A DNA stretch of 64,000 nucleotides from G965220305 sp965220305 (GTDB taxonomy: Bacteria > Chloroflexota > Dehalococcoidia > Lucifugimonadales > UBA3495): assembly GCA_965220305.1 (NCBI GenBank), contig OZ244817.1:3906001-3970000 (forward strand). Direction: 5' to 3'. The position numbers were made by a program, and so were the translations under genes. Positions 50,322 to 59,887 of the stretch are shown one piece after another. Below the pieces are notes generated by a model, which saw only the letters and a list, made by a program, of their open reading frames with translations, was not told where the DNA came from and made no database searches. Numbering within the stretch: the stretch's first letter is position 1; every line of letters starts with the position of its first letter.

Positions 50322-51764
50322 CTAACCTATTCTAACCCTTTCCTCAGCAAAACGGTATACTGTCTGCTCCCGGGGAGCCAGCGCCAGCGCCAGAGTCAAC
50401 GGCCCCAACCTGCCCAAAAACATGGTAATCATGAATATGCACTTGCCGGCCAGGCTGAGGCTCGGCACTATGCCCGTGGAACTGCCGGTGGTGCCAAAAG
50501 CCGAGACGGTATCGAAGAGCAGGTCCAGGAAGGGAATGCCCTGCTCGGTCAGGGTCAGGGTGGGAATTATGATGCCGATGTAGGCCAGCCCCAGCACGCC
50601 CACCGTAAGGGCCCGCAGCACCTGGGCCTGGCTTATGCCCCGGCCAAAGGCCTCCGCCTGGGGGCGTCCTCTAACTGTGGCGATGACCGCGGCGATGATG
50701 ACGGCAAAGGTATTCACCTTGATGCCGCCGGCGACGGACCCGGTGGCCCCTCCAATGAACATCAAGAAAGGATAGGTGATCTTGGTGAAGTCGGTGGCCT
50801 GGCCGAAGTCGATAATAGTAAAGCCGGCGGTGCGGCCACTGACGGAGTGAAAAACGGAGTCCTTCACCCTCTCCAGAACACTCAGGCTGGCGTGGGTGCT
50901 GGGGTTGGTGGACTCGGCCAGGATGAGGACCAAGGCCCCGAAAGCCCAGAGGAACACGGTGGTGACCAGTACCAGCTTGGTATCCAGGCTCAGGCGGGAA
51001 AAGCGGCGGTGCCGGTGCAGGTCCACCAGGACCGTCCATCCGCTGCTGCCCAGGATGATGAGCGCCAACATAAGAAGCAACAGTATCTCCGCGTGGAACA
51101 ACCAGCCCAGCCCGGTGCCATCGGGTATCTCCGGCAGAATGGAAAATCCCGCGTTGTTGAACGCCGAGACCGAGAGGAACGCGGACTGCCAGACGGATTC
51201 GGCGAAGTTCATCTCCGGCAGGCCCTGGAGCCGCCAGAATATGGCAACCGCTCCCACCACGTAGATGAGAAAGACGAAGGCGACGATGTTTCGAGTGAGG
51301 CGCCGCAACCCTTCCATCCGGTCGGCGCCGATGGTCTCCCGCATAACCAGCCTTTCCGACAGGGAGGAGCGTTGCCCGATGAGGGCCAAGATGAAGGTAG
51401 CCAGGGCCATGAAGCTGAGGCCGCCAACCAGCATGAGGACAAATATCACGGCCTGACCAAAATAGCTCCAGTAGTCGCCGGTATTCACCACGGTCAACCC
51501 GGTGACTGTCACCGCGGAAGTGGCGGTGAAGAAGGCCTCTTCCAGGGTGGTGAAATCTCCTTCCTTGCTGGAAACGGGCAGGGACAGCAACAGGCCGCCC
51601 GCAACTACGAGGGCGACGAAGCCGAAGAACAGAATGAAGGGGGAGGTAAAGGCCCGCCGGGGTCTCCGGGGCTGTACCGGCTCGGCTACAAATGGCGACA
51701 GCTCACGCTGGCGGGGTTGACGAATTACGTCAGTTCGGGGGCGTTGACGCTGGTACCGGTCCAC
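50322..51764 (-). CDS. trkH: Trk/Ktr-type potassium uptake membrane subunit
   Basis: A 480-residue potassium transporter subunit with four pore-loop repeats. Visible selectivity regions are ATSAVTVTGLTVVNTG, SVSAFNNAGFSIL, SVSGRTAGFTIIDFG and TVSAFGTTGSSTG. About 45 basic and Pro-rich residues precede the first helix. The size and single downstream KtrA favour a KtrB-like uptake system coupled to Na+ or H+. GTG 51764 is preferred because AGAGG lies 6 bases upstream; the TTG one codon earlier is an alternative. Confidence 0.92.
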   Translation of the reverse strand: MDRYQRQRPRTDVIRQPRQRELSPFVAEPVQPRRPRRAFTSPFILFFGFVALVVAGGLLLSLPVSSKEGDFTTLEEAFFTATSAVTVTGLTVVNTGDYWSYFGQAVIFVLMLVGGLSFMALATFILALIGQRSSLSERLVMRETIGADRMEGLRRLTRNIVAFVFLIYVVGAVAIFWRLQGLPEMNFAESVWQSAFLSVSAFNNAGFSILPEIPDGTGLGWLFHAEILLLLMLALIILGSSGWTVLVDLHRHRRFSRLSLDTKLVLVTTVFLWAFGALVLILAESTNPSTHASLSVLERVKDSVFHSVSGRTAGFTIIDFGQATDFTKITYPFLMFIGGATGSVAGGIKVNTFAVIIAAVIATVRGRPQAEAFGRGISQAQVLRALTVGVLGLAYIGIIIPTLTLTEQGIPFLDLLFDTVSAFGTTGSSTGIVPSLSLAGKCIFMITMFLGRLGPLTLALALAPREQTVYRFAEERVRIG

Positions 51765-52175
51765 CAATTGCCTCTAACGGGGACGGGGATTCTCCCCCGG
51801 GGGGGCGAGTTGCGCTAGCTCAATTAACTATACCTGCGGCTCCTGCCCCAACTGGACCGGGCTATGGTTGATTGGAGCGGGCGAATTGGGCTGGCCGCCC
51901 CACCGATTCTAGTTTGCCGCCCGGAAGGTGTCAACGAGACGCGGCAGTGGTTTCCGGGCGGTCTCGGCTCCCGGTAGCACCCCTGGAATGTGGGGTTAGT
52001 TACCATTATTCCCCGCTCCGAGTTCCCTTGCTACGTTGGCAAACCTGTGCAAACCTGCCCTGTGAAAACTGGTATCGGCGAGTGGTGAATTAGCCAGGTG
52101 TCGGCCCTGCCGCTCCGGTCTCCGGTTTCTGTGCTAATATATGGGGGAGGTGTTACTTACGCGAGGTGACTGCAT
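51765..52175. other. Intergenic region between divergent trkH and leuS
   Basis: About 410 bases with no supported gene. A C/G-rich hairpin (CCCCCGGGGGG) lies around 51797-51807. I searched for a T-box leader in front of leuS and did not find the AGGGTGGNACCGCG core. The only clear signal is the extended -10 promoter near the right end. Confidence 0.45.
52132..52140 (+). promoter_or_regulatory. Extended -10 promoter for leuS
   Basis: TGCTAATAT at 52132-52140, 35 bases before the start codon; GAGGTGA at 52163-52169 is the ribosome-binding site. No good -35 box is seen. Confidence 0.45.
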
Positions 52176-54653
52176 ATGACTTCCGCTTCTCGACAAGTGG
52201 AGTTGCGTTTCGACCCACTGGCCATTGACCTTAAATGGCAGGCAAGATGGGCCAAGGACGATCTCTACCAGGTGTTGGACACGGACCCCCGGCCCAAGTG
52301 GTACGAGATGACCATGTATCCCTACCCCTCCGGCGACCTCCACATCGGCCACTGGTACGCCATGGCTCCCGCCGACTGTCACGCTCGGTTCCGCCGGATG
52401 CAGGGGTACAACGTGCTGCATCCCATTGGGTTTGACGCTTTTGGGCTGCCGGCGGAGAACGCCGCGATTAGCCGGGGCATCCATCCCTACACCTGGACGA
52501 TGGGCAACGTCGAGAATATGCGCGGCCAGCTCCGTTCCATCGGGACCATTTACGATTGGGACCGGGAAGTCATCTGTTGCCTCCCTGAGTACTACCGTTG
52601 GAACCAGTGGTTCTTTCTCAAGCTCTACGAGCATGGCCTCGCCTACCGCGCCGAGGCCCCGGTTGTCTGGTGTCCCTCCTGCCAAACGGTCTTGGCCAAT
52701 GAACAGGTCATCAACGGGGTCTGTGAGCGCTGCAACACCCCCATAACCCGTCGGGACCTGGAGCAGTGGTTCCTGCGTATCACCGATTATGCCGACCAAC
52801 TGCTGGACTTTGATGGTTTGGTGGAGTGGCCGGAAAAAATTCTGATGATGCAGCGGAACTGGATAGGCCGCAGCGATGGGGTGGAGATTAGCTTTGACAT
52901 ATCCCATTGCGGGTTGGAGAAGAAGGAGATTCGCACCTTCACCACCCGCATTGATACCATATTCGGCGTTACCTTCCTGGTTTTGGCGCCGGAACACCCC
53001 CTCGTCCTGGAACTGACCACCGACGAGCAGCGGGACCAGGTCCAGGCCTATGTGGACCAGGCCCGCCAGGCTTCCGAAATAGACCGCCTGTCCAATGACA
53101 AGGAGAAGACCGGCGTATTCCTGGGGAGCTACGCCGTCAATCGCCTCAACGGTGAGCGGGTGCCCATCCTCATCGGCGACTATGTGTTGACCACCTACGG
53201 AACGGGCGCGGTTATGGGAGTGCCGGCCCACGACTCCCGAGACTTCGACTTCGCCCACAAATACGGGCTTCCCATTCGCACCGTCATAGCCCCCCTGTCC
53301 TGGGATGGCGGCGAGCTCTCCGAGGCCTATTTGGGTGACGGTTTTATGACCAATTCCGGTCCCTACGAAGGCATGACCAACGAGGAGGGAGTGGAAGCCA
53401 TCTCCAACGACCTGGAAAGAAAGGGTTGGGGCCATCGAGCCAAGTCCTACCGTCTTAGGGACTGGCTAATTTCTCGGCAGCGGTACTGGGGAACGCCCAT
53501 ACCGATGGTCTACTGCCAGCAGTGCGGTACTGTGCCGGTGCCCGAAAGGGACCTGCCGGTGTTGCTGCCCGAGGACGCCGAGTTCAAGCCTACCGGCGAG
53601 TCGCCCTTGTCCTCCCACCAGGTTTTCCTGAACACCACCTGTCCCAGTTGTGGCCTGCCCGCCTTGCGGGAGACCGATACTATGGACACCTTCTTTGATT
53701 CGTCCTGGTACATGCTTCGGTACGTGAGCCCCCGCCACGACTCCGGGCCCTTCGACCCGGAGCTTATCAAGGAGTGGATGGCGGTAGACCAGTATACCGG
53801 CGGAGCCGAACACGCGGTGATGCACCTGCTCTATTCCCGCTTCTTCATCAAGGCCCTGCGGGACATGGGCCTGCTGTCCTTTGACGAGCCTTTCCTGCGT
53901 CTTTACAACCAGGGGGTCATCCTGGGGGAAGACCACGAGAAGATGAGCAAGAGCCGTGGCAACGTGGTAAACCCGGATGAGGTGGTGGGGCAACTGGGCG
54001 CTGACGCCGTGCGCTGCTTCCTCATGTTCATTGGCCCCTGGGACCAGGGAGGCCCCTGGAGCGACGTGGGCATCAACGGCGTTGCCCGCTGGCTAAACCG
54101 GGTGTGGGGCATCGTGGAGCGCGACCCGGCAGACCTGGACGGCAGACCGGCGGACGAACAGGCGGTGCGGGATACCCTCCGGTTGCTTCACCAAACCATA
54201 CGCAAGTGCTATAGTGACTTGGACCGCTTCAAGTTCAATACTGCCATCGCCTCCCTGATGGAGTTGGTTAACCACCTGAGCAAAGTTTGGGCCGAAGCCA
54301 GCGTGGACTCGGGCACCTGGCGGGAATGCGTTGAAAAGTTCCTGCTGGTACTGGCCCCCATCGCTCCCCACATAGCTGAAGAGCTTTGGGAGCGGACGGG
54401 CCACCAGTACAGCGTCCACCAGCAGCCTTTTCCCCAGTGGGACGAAGAGTTGGCCGCCGAGGAAACAATCACTCTGGTGGTCCAGGTTAACGGTCGAGTC
54501 CGCGACCGGATAGAAGTCCCAGTGGACATCGACGAAGCGACCGCCCAGGAGGTTGCCTTGGCCAGTTCCAAGGTTCGGGCCTACACCGACGGCAAGACGC
54601 TGAACAAGGCCATCTACGTTCCCGGTCGGTTGGTGAATGTGGTGGTAGCCTAG
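52176..54653 (+). CDS. leuS: Leucyl-tRNA synthetase
   Basis: An 825-residue class I synthetase of bacterial length. PYPSGDLHIGHW is the HIGH motif, KMSKSRGN the KMSKS loop. The CP1 editing domain lies between, with its conserved TYGTGAVMGVPAHDSRD. The zinc-type knuckle CPSCQTVLANEQV and the C-terminal anticodon-binding and tRNA-contact domain (QVNGRVRDRIEVP) are present. ATG 52176 has GAGGTGAC upstream. The cobalamin gene cluster follows after 125 bases in the same direction; a functional link is not evident. Confidence 0.96.
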   Translation: MTSASRQVELRFDPLAIDLKWQARWAKDDLYQVLDTDPRPKWYEMTMYPYPSGDLHIGHWYAMAPADCHARFRRMQGYNVLHPIGFDAFGLPAENAAISRGIHPYTWTMGNVENMRGQLRSIGTIYDWDREVICCLPEYYRWNQWFFLKLYEHGLAYRAEAPVVWCPSCQTVLANEQVINGVCERCNTPITRRDLEQWFLRITDYADQLLDFDGLVEWPEKILMMQRNWIGRSDGVEISFDISHCGLEKKEIRTFTTRIDTIFGVTFLVLAPEHPLVLELTTDEQRDQVQAYVDQARQASEIDRLSNDKEKTGVFLGSYAVNRLNGERVPILIGDYVLTTYGTGAVMGVPAHDSRDFDFAHKYGLPIRTVIAPLSWDGGELSEAYLGDGFMTNSGPYEGMTNEEGVEAISNDLERKGWGHRAKSYRLRDWLISRQRYWGTPIPMVYCQQCGTVPVPERDLPVLLPEDAEFKPTGESPLSSHQVFLNTTCPSCGLPALRETDTMDTFFDSSWYMLRYVSPRHDSGPFDPELIKEWMAVDQYTGGAEHAVMHLLYSRFFIKALRDMGLLSFDEPFLRLYNQGVILGEDHEKMSKSRGNVVNPDEVVGQLGADAVRCFLMFIGPWDQGGPWSDVGINGVARWLNRVWGIVERDPADLDGRPADEQAVRDTLRLLHQTIRKCYSDLDRFKFNTAIASLMELVNHLSKVWAEASVDSGTWRECVEKFLLVLAPIAPHIAEELWERTGHQYSVHQQPFPQWDEELAAEETITLVVQVNGRVRDRIEVPVDIDEATAQEVALASSKVRAYTDGKTLNKAIYVPGRLVNVVVA

Positions 54654-54778
54654 CCCATGCGGCAGTCGGCCAAACAGGGTGCGGTCCTCTGGGTGAAGGC
54701 CCATCGTGCCGAATTTCCGGCTTGGCCAGTTGGCTACGGCAACGGCGCCCCGAATTAAGGTTAACGGATGTACTGCAA

Positions 54779-55417
54779 ATGTCCCTGGTAGAAAAATACG
54801 CCTTACTTCCCGATGAGATAGACCGGGAGAGCCTGAAGATGGTGCAGGCCAGCCTGCCCACTTCCCTTGCCCTGGCTCCCCAGGAACACTACGTGCTTTG
54901 TCGCATTGTGCGGGCCGAAGGAGACCCGGGGATCGCCGAATCGGTCCGGTTCAGCGATGGGGCGGTGGAGCGCGGGCTGGAAGCCTTGCGGGCCGGCCAG
55001 CCGGTGGTCACCGATGTCCGTATGGTGGAGATGGGCATCTCAAAGGCCCTGTTGCGCCGTCAGGGAGTCACCACCCACTGCATGATAGACGCTCCCCAGG
55101 TCGCAGAAAGGGCCCAACGGGAAGGCACCACCCGGTCCGTGGCGGCGGTGCGGGAACTGGCCCCGTTGATGAACGGGGCCATCGTTGCGGTGGGCAACGC
55201 TCCCACGGCCCTTTTGGCCCTGCTTGACCTGGTGGACGCCGGAGAAGTTGCCCCGGCCCTGGTCCTGGGAATGCCCGTGGGCTTCGTCGCCTGCGCTGAG
55301 TCCAAGGATGAATTGGTGCAGCGGGATGTCCCCCATATCGCCATAACGGGCCGCCGCGGCGGTAGCTCGGCGGCGGCGGCAACCGTCAATGCGCTGCTGG
55401 ACTTGTTGGGGGCATAG
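54779..55417 (+). CDS. cbiC: Cobalt-precorrin-8 methylmutase
   Basis: About 212 residues. It moves the C-11 methyl group to C-12 to give cobyrinate. Family segments are ESVRFSDGAVERGLEAL, VVTDVRMVEMGISKALL (the conserved 'TDVxMVxxGI' region), VAVGNAPTALLALLDL and GMPVGFVACAESKDEL. ATG 54779 fits the usual N-terminus; the frame is open to TTG 54722. The genes that follow are cbiX, D, T, L, F, G and H, so the order of genes is not the order of reactions. Confidence 0.92.
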   Translation: MSLVEKYALLPDEIDRESLKMVQASLPTSLALAPQEHYVLCRIVRAEGDPGIAESVRFSDGAVERGLEALRAGQPVVTDVRMVEMGISKALLRRQGVTTHCMIDAPQVAERAQREGTTRSVAAVRELAPLMNGAIVAVGNAPTALLALLDLVDAGEVAPALVLGMPVGFVACAESKDELVQRDVPHIAITGRRGGSSAAAATVNALLDLLGA

Positions 55418-55425
55418 GAGGGCTA

Positions 55426-56370
55426 GTGGTTGAAACCAACAGCGCGGTGAGCGAGCAGGAGTCGGGCGACTCCACTCGGTGGGGGGTCATATTTTTGTGT
55501 CACGGCAGCCAGCGAGGCACCAGCCCCGCCGAGTGTTCCTGCACCTGGCTTTCGCCGCTGGATACCTCCTCGCCCCAGCCGACCGAAGATAGCCTGCCCC
55601 ACTGGTGCCGTCATTGTCCTAGTACGCCCCAGGGCTTGGGAGAAGCCGCCCAGAGGTTGCAAACCTTGCTCACCTCAGACCGGGCCCAGGTACTCATGTC
55701 CTGCCTGGAGTTCATCGAACCTCACCCCGACCAGGCGGTCCAGCTTCTGGCCGACCAGGGGCTGCGGCGGATGGTGGTGATGCCCTACCTGCTGGGTCAC
55801 GGCAAACACGCCACCCTGGAACTCGACGAAGTCTTGGACGAGATTCGCTCCCAGTTGCCCCAGGTGAAACTCGCGCTCAGCGAGGGGCTGGGATGTGACG
55901 CCCGCCTGGCCGACCTGGTGCTGGAACGTCTCGGAGACCTCAACGTGCCCAATGGCGACAGGGCCGCCGACGGCGCCACCACTGGCATCCTGCTGGTCAA
56001 GGCAGGCACCAGGACCCAGTATGACGATTGCATCTGGTTTGAAGAGTTGGGCCAGATGGTCGAAAAACGGCTGGGCGTGGGTTATGCCGTGGCCGTGGCC
56101 CAGTCCCATTACGGTGATCCTACCATGGAAGCGGCCACTGAACGCTTGATCAAGGAACGGGGAGCCACCTCCGTAGTATTCGTCCCCTATTTGTTCTTTC
56201 CCGGCATGATATTGCGTCGTAACGTCCTGGGGAACATGGACTCCCTGCAACGCACTTACCCCGACGTGACCATGACAGTGACTCCTCCTCTGGGCGTCGA
56301 CGACCGCTTGCTGGAGGTGGCGGCTGACCGCATCAAGGCTGTGTGGAACGAAGTGGGCCCGGGCTCCTGA
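55426..56370 (+). CDS. cbiX: Sirohydrochlorin cobaltochelatase, long CbiX form with Cys-rich insert
   Basis: A 314-residue chelatase that places Co2+ in sirohydrochlorin, the first committed step of the anaerobic route. Two CbiX-like halves are seen: LCHGSQRG, then VMPYLLGHGKHATLELDEVL with catalytic-type His residues, and SHYGDPTMEAATERLI with VFVPYLFFPGMILRRNV. An insert after the first strand has CSC and later CRHC (four Cys in about 30 residues) and may bind a metal or iron-sulfur cluster. The GTG start has AGGAGGG just upstream, 8 bases after cbiC. Confidence 0.85.
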   Translation: MVETNSAVSEQESGDSTRWGVIFLCHGSQRGTSPAECSCTWLSPLDTSSPQPTEDSLPHWCRHCPSTPQGLGEAAQRLQTLLTSDRAQVLMSCLEFIEPHPDQAVQLLADQGLRRMVVMPYLLGHGKHATLELDEVLDEIRSQLPQVKLALSEGLGCDARLADLVLERLGDLNVPNGDRAADGATTGILLVKAGTRTQYDDCIWFEELGQMVEKRLGVGYAVAVAQSHYGDPTMEAATERLIKERGATSVVFVPYLFFPGMILRRNVLGNMDSLQRTYPDVTMTVTPPLGVDDRLLEVAADRIKAVWNEVGPGS

Positions 56371-56399
56371 GACCGGGGCCTGTAAACGGCGGAAGGAAA

Positions 56400-57611
56400 A
56401 TGACACAGAACCAGCAAGGCCAAGACCGGCCCGAGAGCGATTACAGTCGCCAGACCACCAGGCGCGGCGGGCTGCGTACCGGATATACCACCGGCTCCTG
56501 TGCCGCGGCGTCAGCCAAGGCGGCTACCCTTGCGTTGCTCACTGGTGAACCCCTCCGGGAAGTGACCATCCATCTGCCCGTGGGCCGTGACGTCGCTTTT
56601 GCCCTGCACCGCTGCGAGTGGGTCGACGGTGGCGAAAGGGTCCTTTGCTCGGTAATCAAGGACGGCGGCGATGACCCGGACGTGACCCACGGGGCGGAAA
56701 TTTGTGTCACGGTGTCCCGGGCCCCTTCCGACCAGGCGGGCCTGCGAATCGTGGGAGGCCCGGGCGTGGGAACGGTTACCCGGCCCGGCACCGGCATAGA
56801 AGTGGGCGAACCAGCAGTCACCAGGGTCCCCCGCCGGATGATGGCTGAATCGGTGGCCCAGGCTGCCGTAAGCCAGGGATTGGATGCCGAAGCCGGATTT
56901 ATTGCCCAGGTCTCGGTGACCGGCGGAGAAGAGATAGCCAAGCAGACCACCAACTCCCGATTGGGCGTCCTGGGCGGAATTTCCATTCTGGGCAGCACCG
57001 GAGTCGTTCAGCCCTTTTCCACCGCCGCCTGGCGGGCCAGCGTCCACCTGGCCATCGACGTTGCCGTTACCAACGAGTTGGACCACCTGGTCCTGTCCAC
57101 CGGGACCCGCAGCGAGGAGTACGCCCGGCAGCACCTGGACTTGCCCGACATGGCCTACATTGAGGCCGGTATATTCAGCGGGCCTTCGATGAAACGATGC
57201 GTCATGCGGAACGTAAAGCGGGCCACCCACGTCGGCATGGTGGGCAAGTTTTCCAAGATGGCTATGGGTTACTTTGTGACCCACGTAGCGGGTAACCGGG
57301 TGGATACCAACTTCTTGGCATCCCTGGCCGCCCAGTGCGGGGCCTCGCCGGAGGTCCAGGAGGAGATGCGCGGCGCCAGCAGCGCCCGGCATGTCCAGGA
57401 AATTGCCCAGGCCAACGGTCTCCTGTCGGTTTTCCCTCTGATGTGCCAACTGGTCTGCGAGGAGAGCCGCAAGCTGCTGGGCGACGAAGCCGACTCCCTG
57501 ATTGTCGATGCCATGTGTTTCGACTTCGACGGCGCGCTGCTGGGCCATGCTTCCACTTCGCCAGAGGGCATTCCGATGGTGGCAAGCTCCGGTGTGGGGT
57601 CAGATGACTAG
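56400..57611 (+). CDS. cbiD: Cobalt-precorrin-5B C1-methyltransferase
   Basis: About 403 residues. It methylates C-1 of the corrin ring in the anaerobic pathway. LRTGYTTGSCAAASAKAA at 25-42 is the diagnostic N-terminal motif, and later segments are STGVVQPFSTAAW, HVGMVGKFSKMAMGYFVTH and RVDTNFLASLAA. ATG 56400 has GGAAGGA upstream and is taken as the start, although the frame stays open into cbiX. The end overlaps cbiT by 8 bases. Presence of cbiD is a strong sign of the early-cobalt pathway. Confidence 0.93.
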   Translation: MTQNQQGQDRPESDYSRQTTRRGGLRTGYTTGSCAAASAKAATLALLTGEPLREVTIHLPVGRDVAFALHRCEWVDGGERVLCSVIKDGGDDPDVTHGAEICVTVSRAPSDQAGLRIVGGPGVGTVTRPGTGIEVGEPAVTRVPRRMMAESVAQAAVSQGLDAEAGFIAQVSVTGGEEIAKQTTNSRLGVLGGISILGSTGVVQPFSTAAWRASVHLAIDVAVTNELDHLVLSTGTRSEEYARQHLDLPDMAYIEAGIFSGPSMKRCVMRNVKRATHVGMVGKFSKMAMGYFVTHVAGNRVDTNFLASLAAQCGASPEVQEEMRGASSARHVQEIAQANGLLSVFPLMCQLVCEESRKLLGDEADSLIVDAMCFDFDGALLGHASTSPEGIPMVASSGVGSDD

Positions 57612-58266
57612 ACCGGAGGCCGGCTCTCCGGTGTTGCCGGTCAACGCCGACGGCTCCGAAGTCCTGGGGCGGTCGTTGGGCTTGGCGGATGAAGCCTTCC
57701 AACAGCGGCGTCCTCTCCGGGGGCAGATAACCAAGCGGGAAGTGCGGGCGGTTACCCTGTATTCCCTGGGCCTGCGGGCGGACAGCGTGGTGTGGGACAT
57801 TGGGGCGGGCACCGGGTCGGTATCGGTTGAAGCGGCCCTGATTGCCTACCGGGGAAGCGCCTACGCCATCGAGCGTAACGAGAGCAGTACCGAATTGCTG
57901 CGGGACAACGTGGACCGGTGGGGTTCGCCCAATGTGCGAATCGTTATCGGCGAAGCGCCAGGCGTATTGGCGGACCTGCCCGACCCCGACTCGGTGTTTG
58001 TGGGGGGCAGCGGCGGCCAATTGACCGAGATTCTGGATACGGTCTGCCACCGGCTCAAACCCGGAGGCCGAATCGTGGTGAATTTGGCCGTTTTGGAGCG
58101 CACGAACCAGGTGTACCAGCATTTTAGGGGGTTGGGATTCGTCCCGGAAATTACGATGATTAATGCTGCCAGGGGGCGGGAATTGAGGGACGGCTCGGTG
58201 CGCTTGGAAGCGATGAATCCGGTGTTCATAATCGCCGCCAGTCGAGGGGAGTTCAGCGATGAGTAG
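57604..58266 (+). CDS. cbiT: Cobalt-precorrin-6B C15-methyltransferase (decarboxylating)
   Basis: About 220 residues. The Rossmann-type methyltransferase core has WDIGAGTGSVSVEAAL at 64-79 (AdoMet loop) and RPLRGQITKREVRAV before it, which is characteristic of CbiT/CobL C-terminal domains. It methylates C-15 and removes the acetate carboxyl at C-12. The C-5 methyltransferase CbiE, often adjacent or fused, is not found in this window. The ATG overlaps the cbiD end, and the stop overlaps cbiL by 8 bases. Confidence 0.9.
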   Translation: MTRPEAGSPVLPVNADGSEVLGRSLGLADEAFQQRRPLRGQITKREVRAVTLYSLGLRADSVVWDIGAGTGSVSVEAALIAYRGSAYAIERNESSTELLRDNVDRWGSPNVRIVIGEAPGVLADLPDPDSVFVGGSGGQLTEILDTVCHRLKPGGRIVVNLAVLERTNQVYQHFRGLGFVPEITMINAARGRELRDGSVRLEAMNPVFIIAASRGEFSDE

Positions 58267-58984
58267 CGGCCCCAACACCACGGGCTACGGTCGCTTCTAC
58301 GGTGTCGGAGTAGGCCCCGGCGACCCGGAGTTGCTGACGGTCAAGGCCCAAAGGGTGCTACGGCAGGTGCCCGTCATCTTTACCCCCCAGGCTGAGACCA
58401 GCCGGGAGAGCTACGCCTTCAGCATTGTGCGGGACGTCATCGACGAGGAGCGCCAGGAAGTCCTGCGGGGCACCTTCCCCACCGACGACGCCGAGGCGGC
58501 CGGGGAGGTTTGGCAGGCGGCTGCCACCACCGTGGCCGAGCGGTTGTTGCAGGGACAGGACGTGGCCTTCATCACCGAGGGCGACCCCATGCTGTACAGC
58601 ACCTTTTCCTACGTGCTGGAGAGCATCCGGTCCAACTACCCCGAAATTCCCGTTGAAATCGTCCCCGGCGTCTCCTCAGTGATGGCGGCGGCGGCCAGCG
58701 CCGGCGTTCCCCTGGTTACCCACGGCCAGCGATTGGCGATACTGCCGGCGGTCTACGGCATCGACGATCTGCGGGAAGCCATCGCCAACTACGACACGAT
58801 TGTGCTGATGAAGGTCAACCGCATGTTGTTGCGCGCCTTGGCTAACCTGGAGAGCCTGGGACTCGCCGGACGGGCCATCTACGTGAGGCGGGCTTCCACG
58901 CCCCGGGAGCAGGTGGTGATGGACATACAGCAGCTATCCGAGGAAGACTTGGACTACTTCTCTCTACTCATTATTAGAAGGTGA
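58259..58984 (+). CDS. cbiL: Cobalt-precorrin-2 C20-methyltransferase
   Basis: A 241-residue tetrapyrrole methylase. GVGVGPGDPELLTVKAQRVL opens the fold, EGDPMLYSTFSYVLES is the second motif (AdoMet and substrate site) and VEIVPGVSSVMAAAASAGVP the third. The 'DPMLYSTFSY' form is that of the C-20 enzymes. The first methylation of cobalt-sirohydrochlorin on the corrin route. The ATG overlaps the cbiT stop, indicating coupled translation. Confidence 0.92.
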   Translation: MSSGPNTTGYGRFYGVGVGPGDPELLTVKAQRVLRQVPVIFTPQAETSRESYAFSIVRDVIDEERQEVLRGTFPTDDAEAAGEVWQAAATTVAERLLQGQDVAFITEGDPMLYSTFSYVLESIRSNYPEIPVEIVPGVSSVMAAAASAGVPLVTHGQRLAILPAVYGIDDLREAIANYDTIVLMKVNRMLLRALANLESLGLAGRAIYVRRASTPREQVVMDIQQLSEEDLDYFSLLIIRR

Positions 58985-58987
58985 CAC

Positions 58988-59875
58988 ATGACCGACCAGA
59001 AAGGCAAAGTTTACTTCATTGGGGGTGGGCCGGGTGACCCGGAGTTGCTTACTCTCAAGGCCAAGCGCATCATCGAGTCGGCTGATGTAGTCGTGTATGC
59101 GGACTCCCTGGTGCATCCCTCCATAGTTGATTTTGCCAAGCCGGGGGCCGAGGTCCACGGCAGCAAGGTCCTCACCCTGGAAGAAATAGTGGGGATAATG
59201 TTGCAGGCAGCCCAGGAAGGTAAGACGGTGGCCCGGGTGCAGAGCGGAGACCCGGCCATTTACGGGGCTATCCTGGAGCAGATGCGTCTCCTGGAGAAAG
59301 AGGGCATCGACTACGAGATAATTCCCGGAGTCAGCGCCGCCTTCGCCGCTGCCGCCGTGCTCAAGGCGGAGTTGACCGTGCCCGACGTTTCTCAGACGGT
59401 CATAATGACCCGGGCCCAGGGCCGGGTCGCCATGCCTCCCAAGGAGCAACTACAAGACCTGGCCGCCCACGGAGCTACCCTGGTGATTTTCCTGGGCATC
59501 ACCCGCACGACCCGGATTGTCCGGGAACTGCGGGCCGCCGGGTACGACCGGGACACCCCCGTAGCGGTGGTCTACCGGGTGGGCTGGCCCGACGAATTGA
59601 TTATCCGGGGAAAACTAACGAACATCGCCGCCAAAGTGCGCGAAGCCAAGATTACGTTGCAAGCCCTGATTATCGTCGGGAAGGCGGTGGACCCGGCGCT
59701 GCGGGACCCGGAACTGACTCCGGCGGGAGAGGTGGCTACCTCCCACCTCTATTCCGACACCTATACCCACCTTTACCGGAACGCCAAGTCCCGCGCCCGG
59801 TCCAAGAGCCCTCGCAGTCGCTCCAACGTCAGCGCGGAGGCCCTTCCGGCGGGAGAGGGCTCGACCGGGAACTAA
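58988..59875 (+). CDS. cbiF: Cobalt-precorrin-4 C11-methyltransferase
   Basis: A 295-residue tetrapyrrole methylase. KVYFIGGGPGDPELLTLKAK, YADSLVHPSIVDFA, VARVQSGDPAIYGAILEQM and the TRAQGRVAMPPKEQL block are the CbiF/CobM hallmarks. It adds the C-11 methyl group before ring contraction products are processed. The last 40 residues are a Ser- and Arg-rich tail not needed for the fold. AAGGTGA precedes the ATG, 3 bases after cbiL ends. Confidence 0.93.
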   Translation: MTDQKGKVYFIGGGPGDPELLTLKAKRIIESADVVVYADSLVHPSIVDFAKPGAEVHGSKVLTLEEIVGIMLQAAQEGKTVARVQSGDPAIYGAILEQMRLLEKEGIDYEIIPGVSAAFAAAAVLKAELTVPDVSQTVIMTRAQGRVAMPPKEQLQDLAAHGATLVIFLGITRTTRIVRELRAAGYDRDTPVAVVYRVGWPDELIIRGKLTNIAAKVREAKITLQALIIVGKAVDPALRDPELTPAGEVATSHLYSDTYTHLYRNAKSRARSKSPRSRSNVSAEALPAGEGSTGN

Positions 59876-59887
59876 CCCGGTTTACCC

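Noticed and set aside
51820..52175. A T-box leader before leuS
   Set aside because: The conserved T-box sequence and a specifier-type stem were not found; the region shows only an extended -10 promoter.
52134..53435. A 433-codon open frame antisense to leuS
   Set aside because: It mirrors the leuS reading frame, and its composition (many His, Gly, Val and Gln) is typical of antisense frames in GC-rich DNA.
54654..54778. A cobalamin riboswitch in front of the cbi genes
   Set aside because: The gap after leuS is about 125 bases, too short for a full cobalamin aptamer plus platform, and no B12 box could be recognised.
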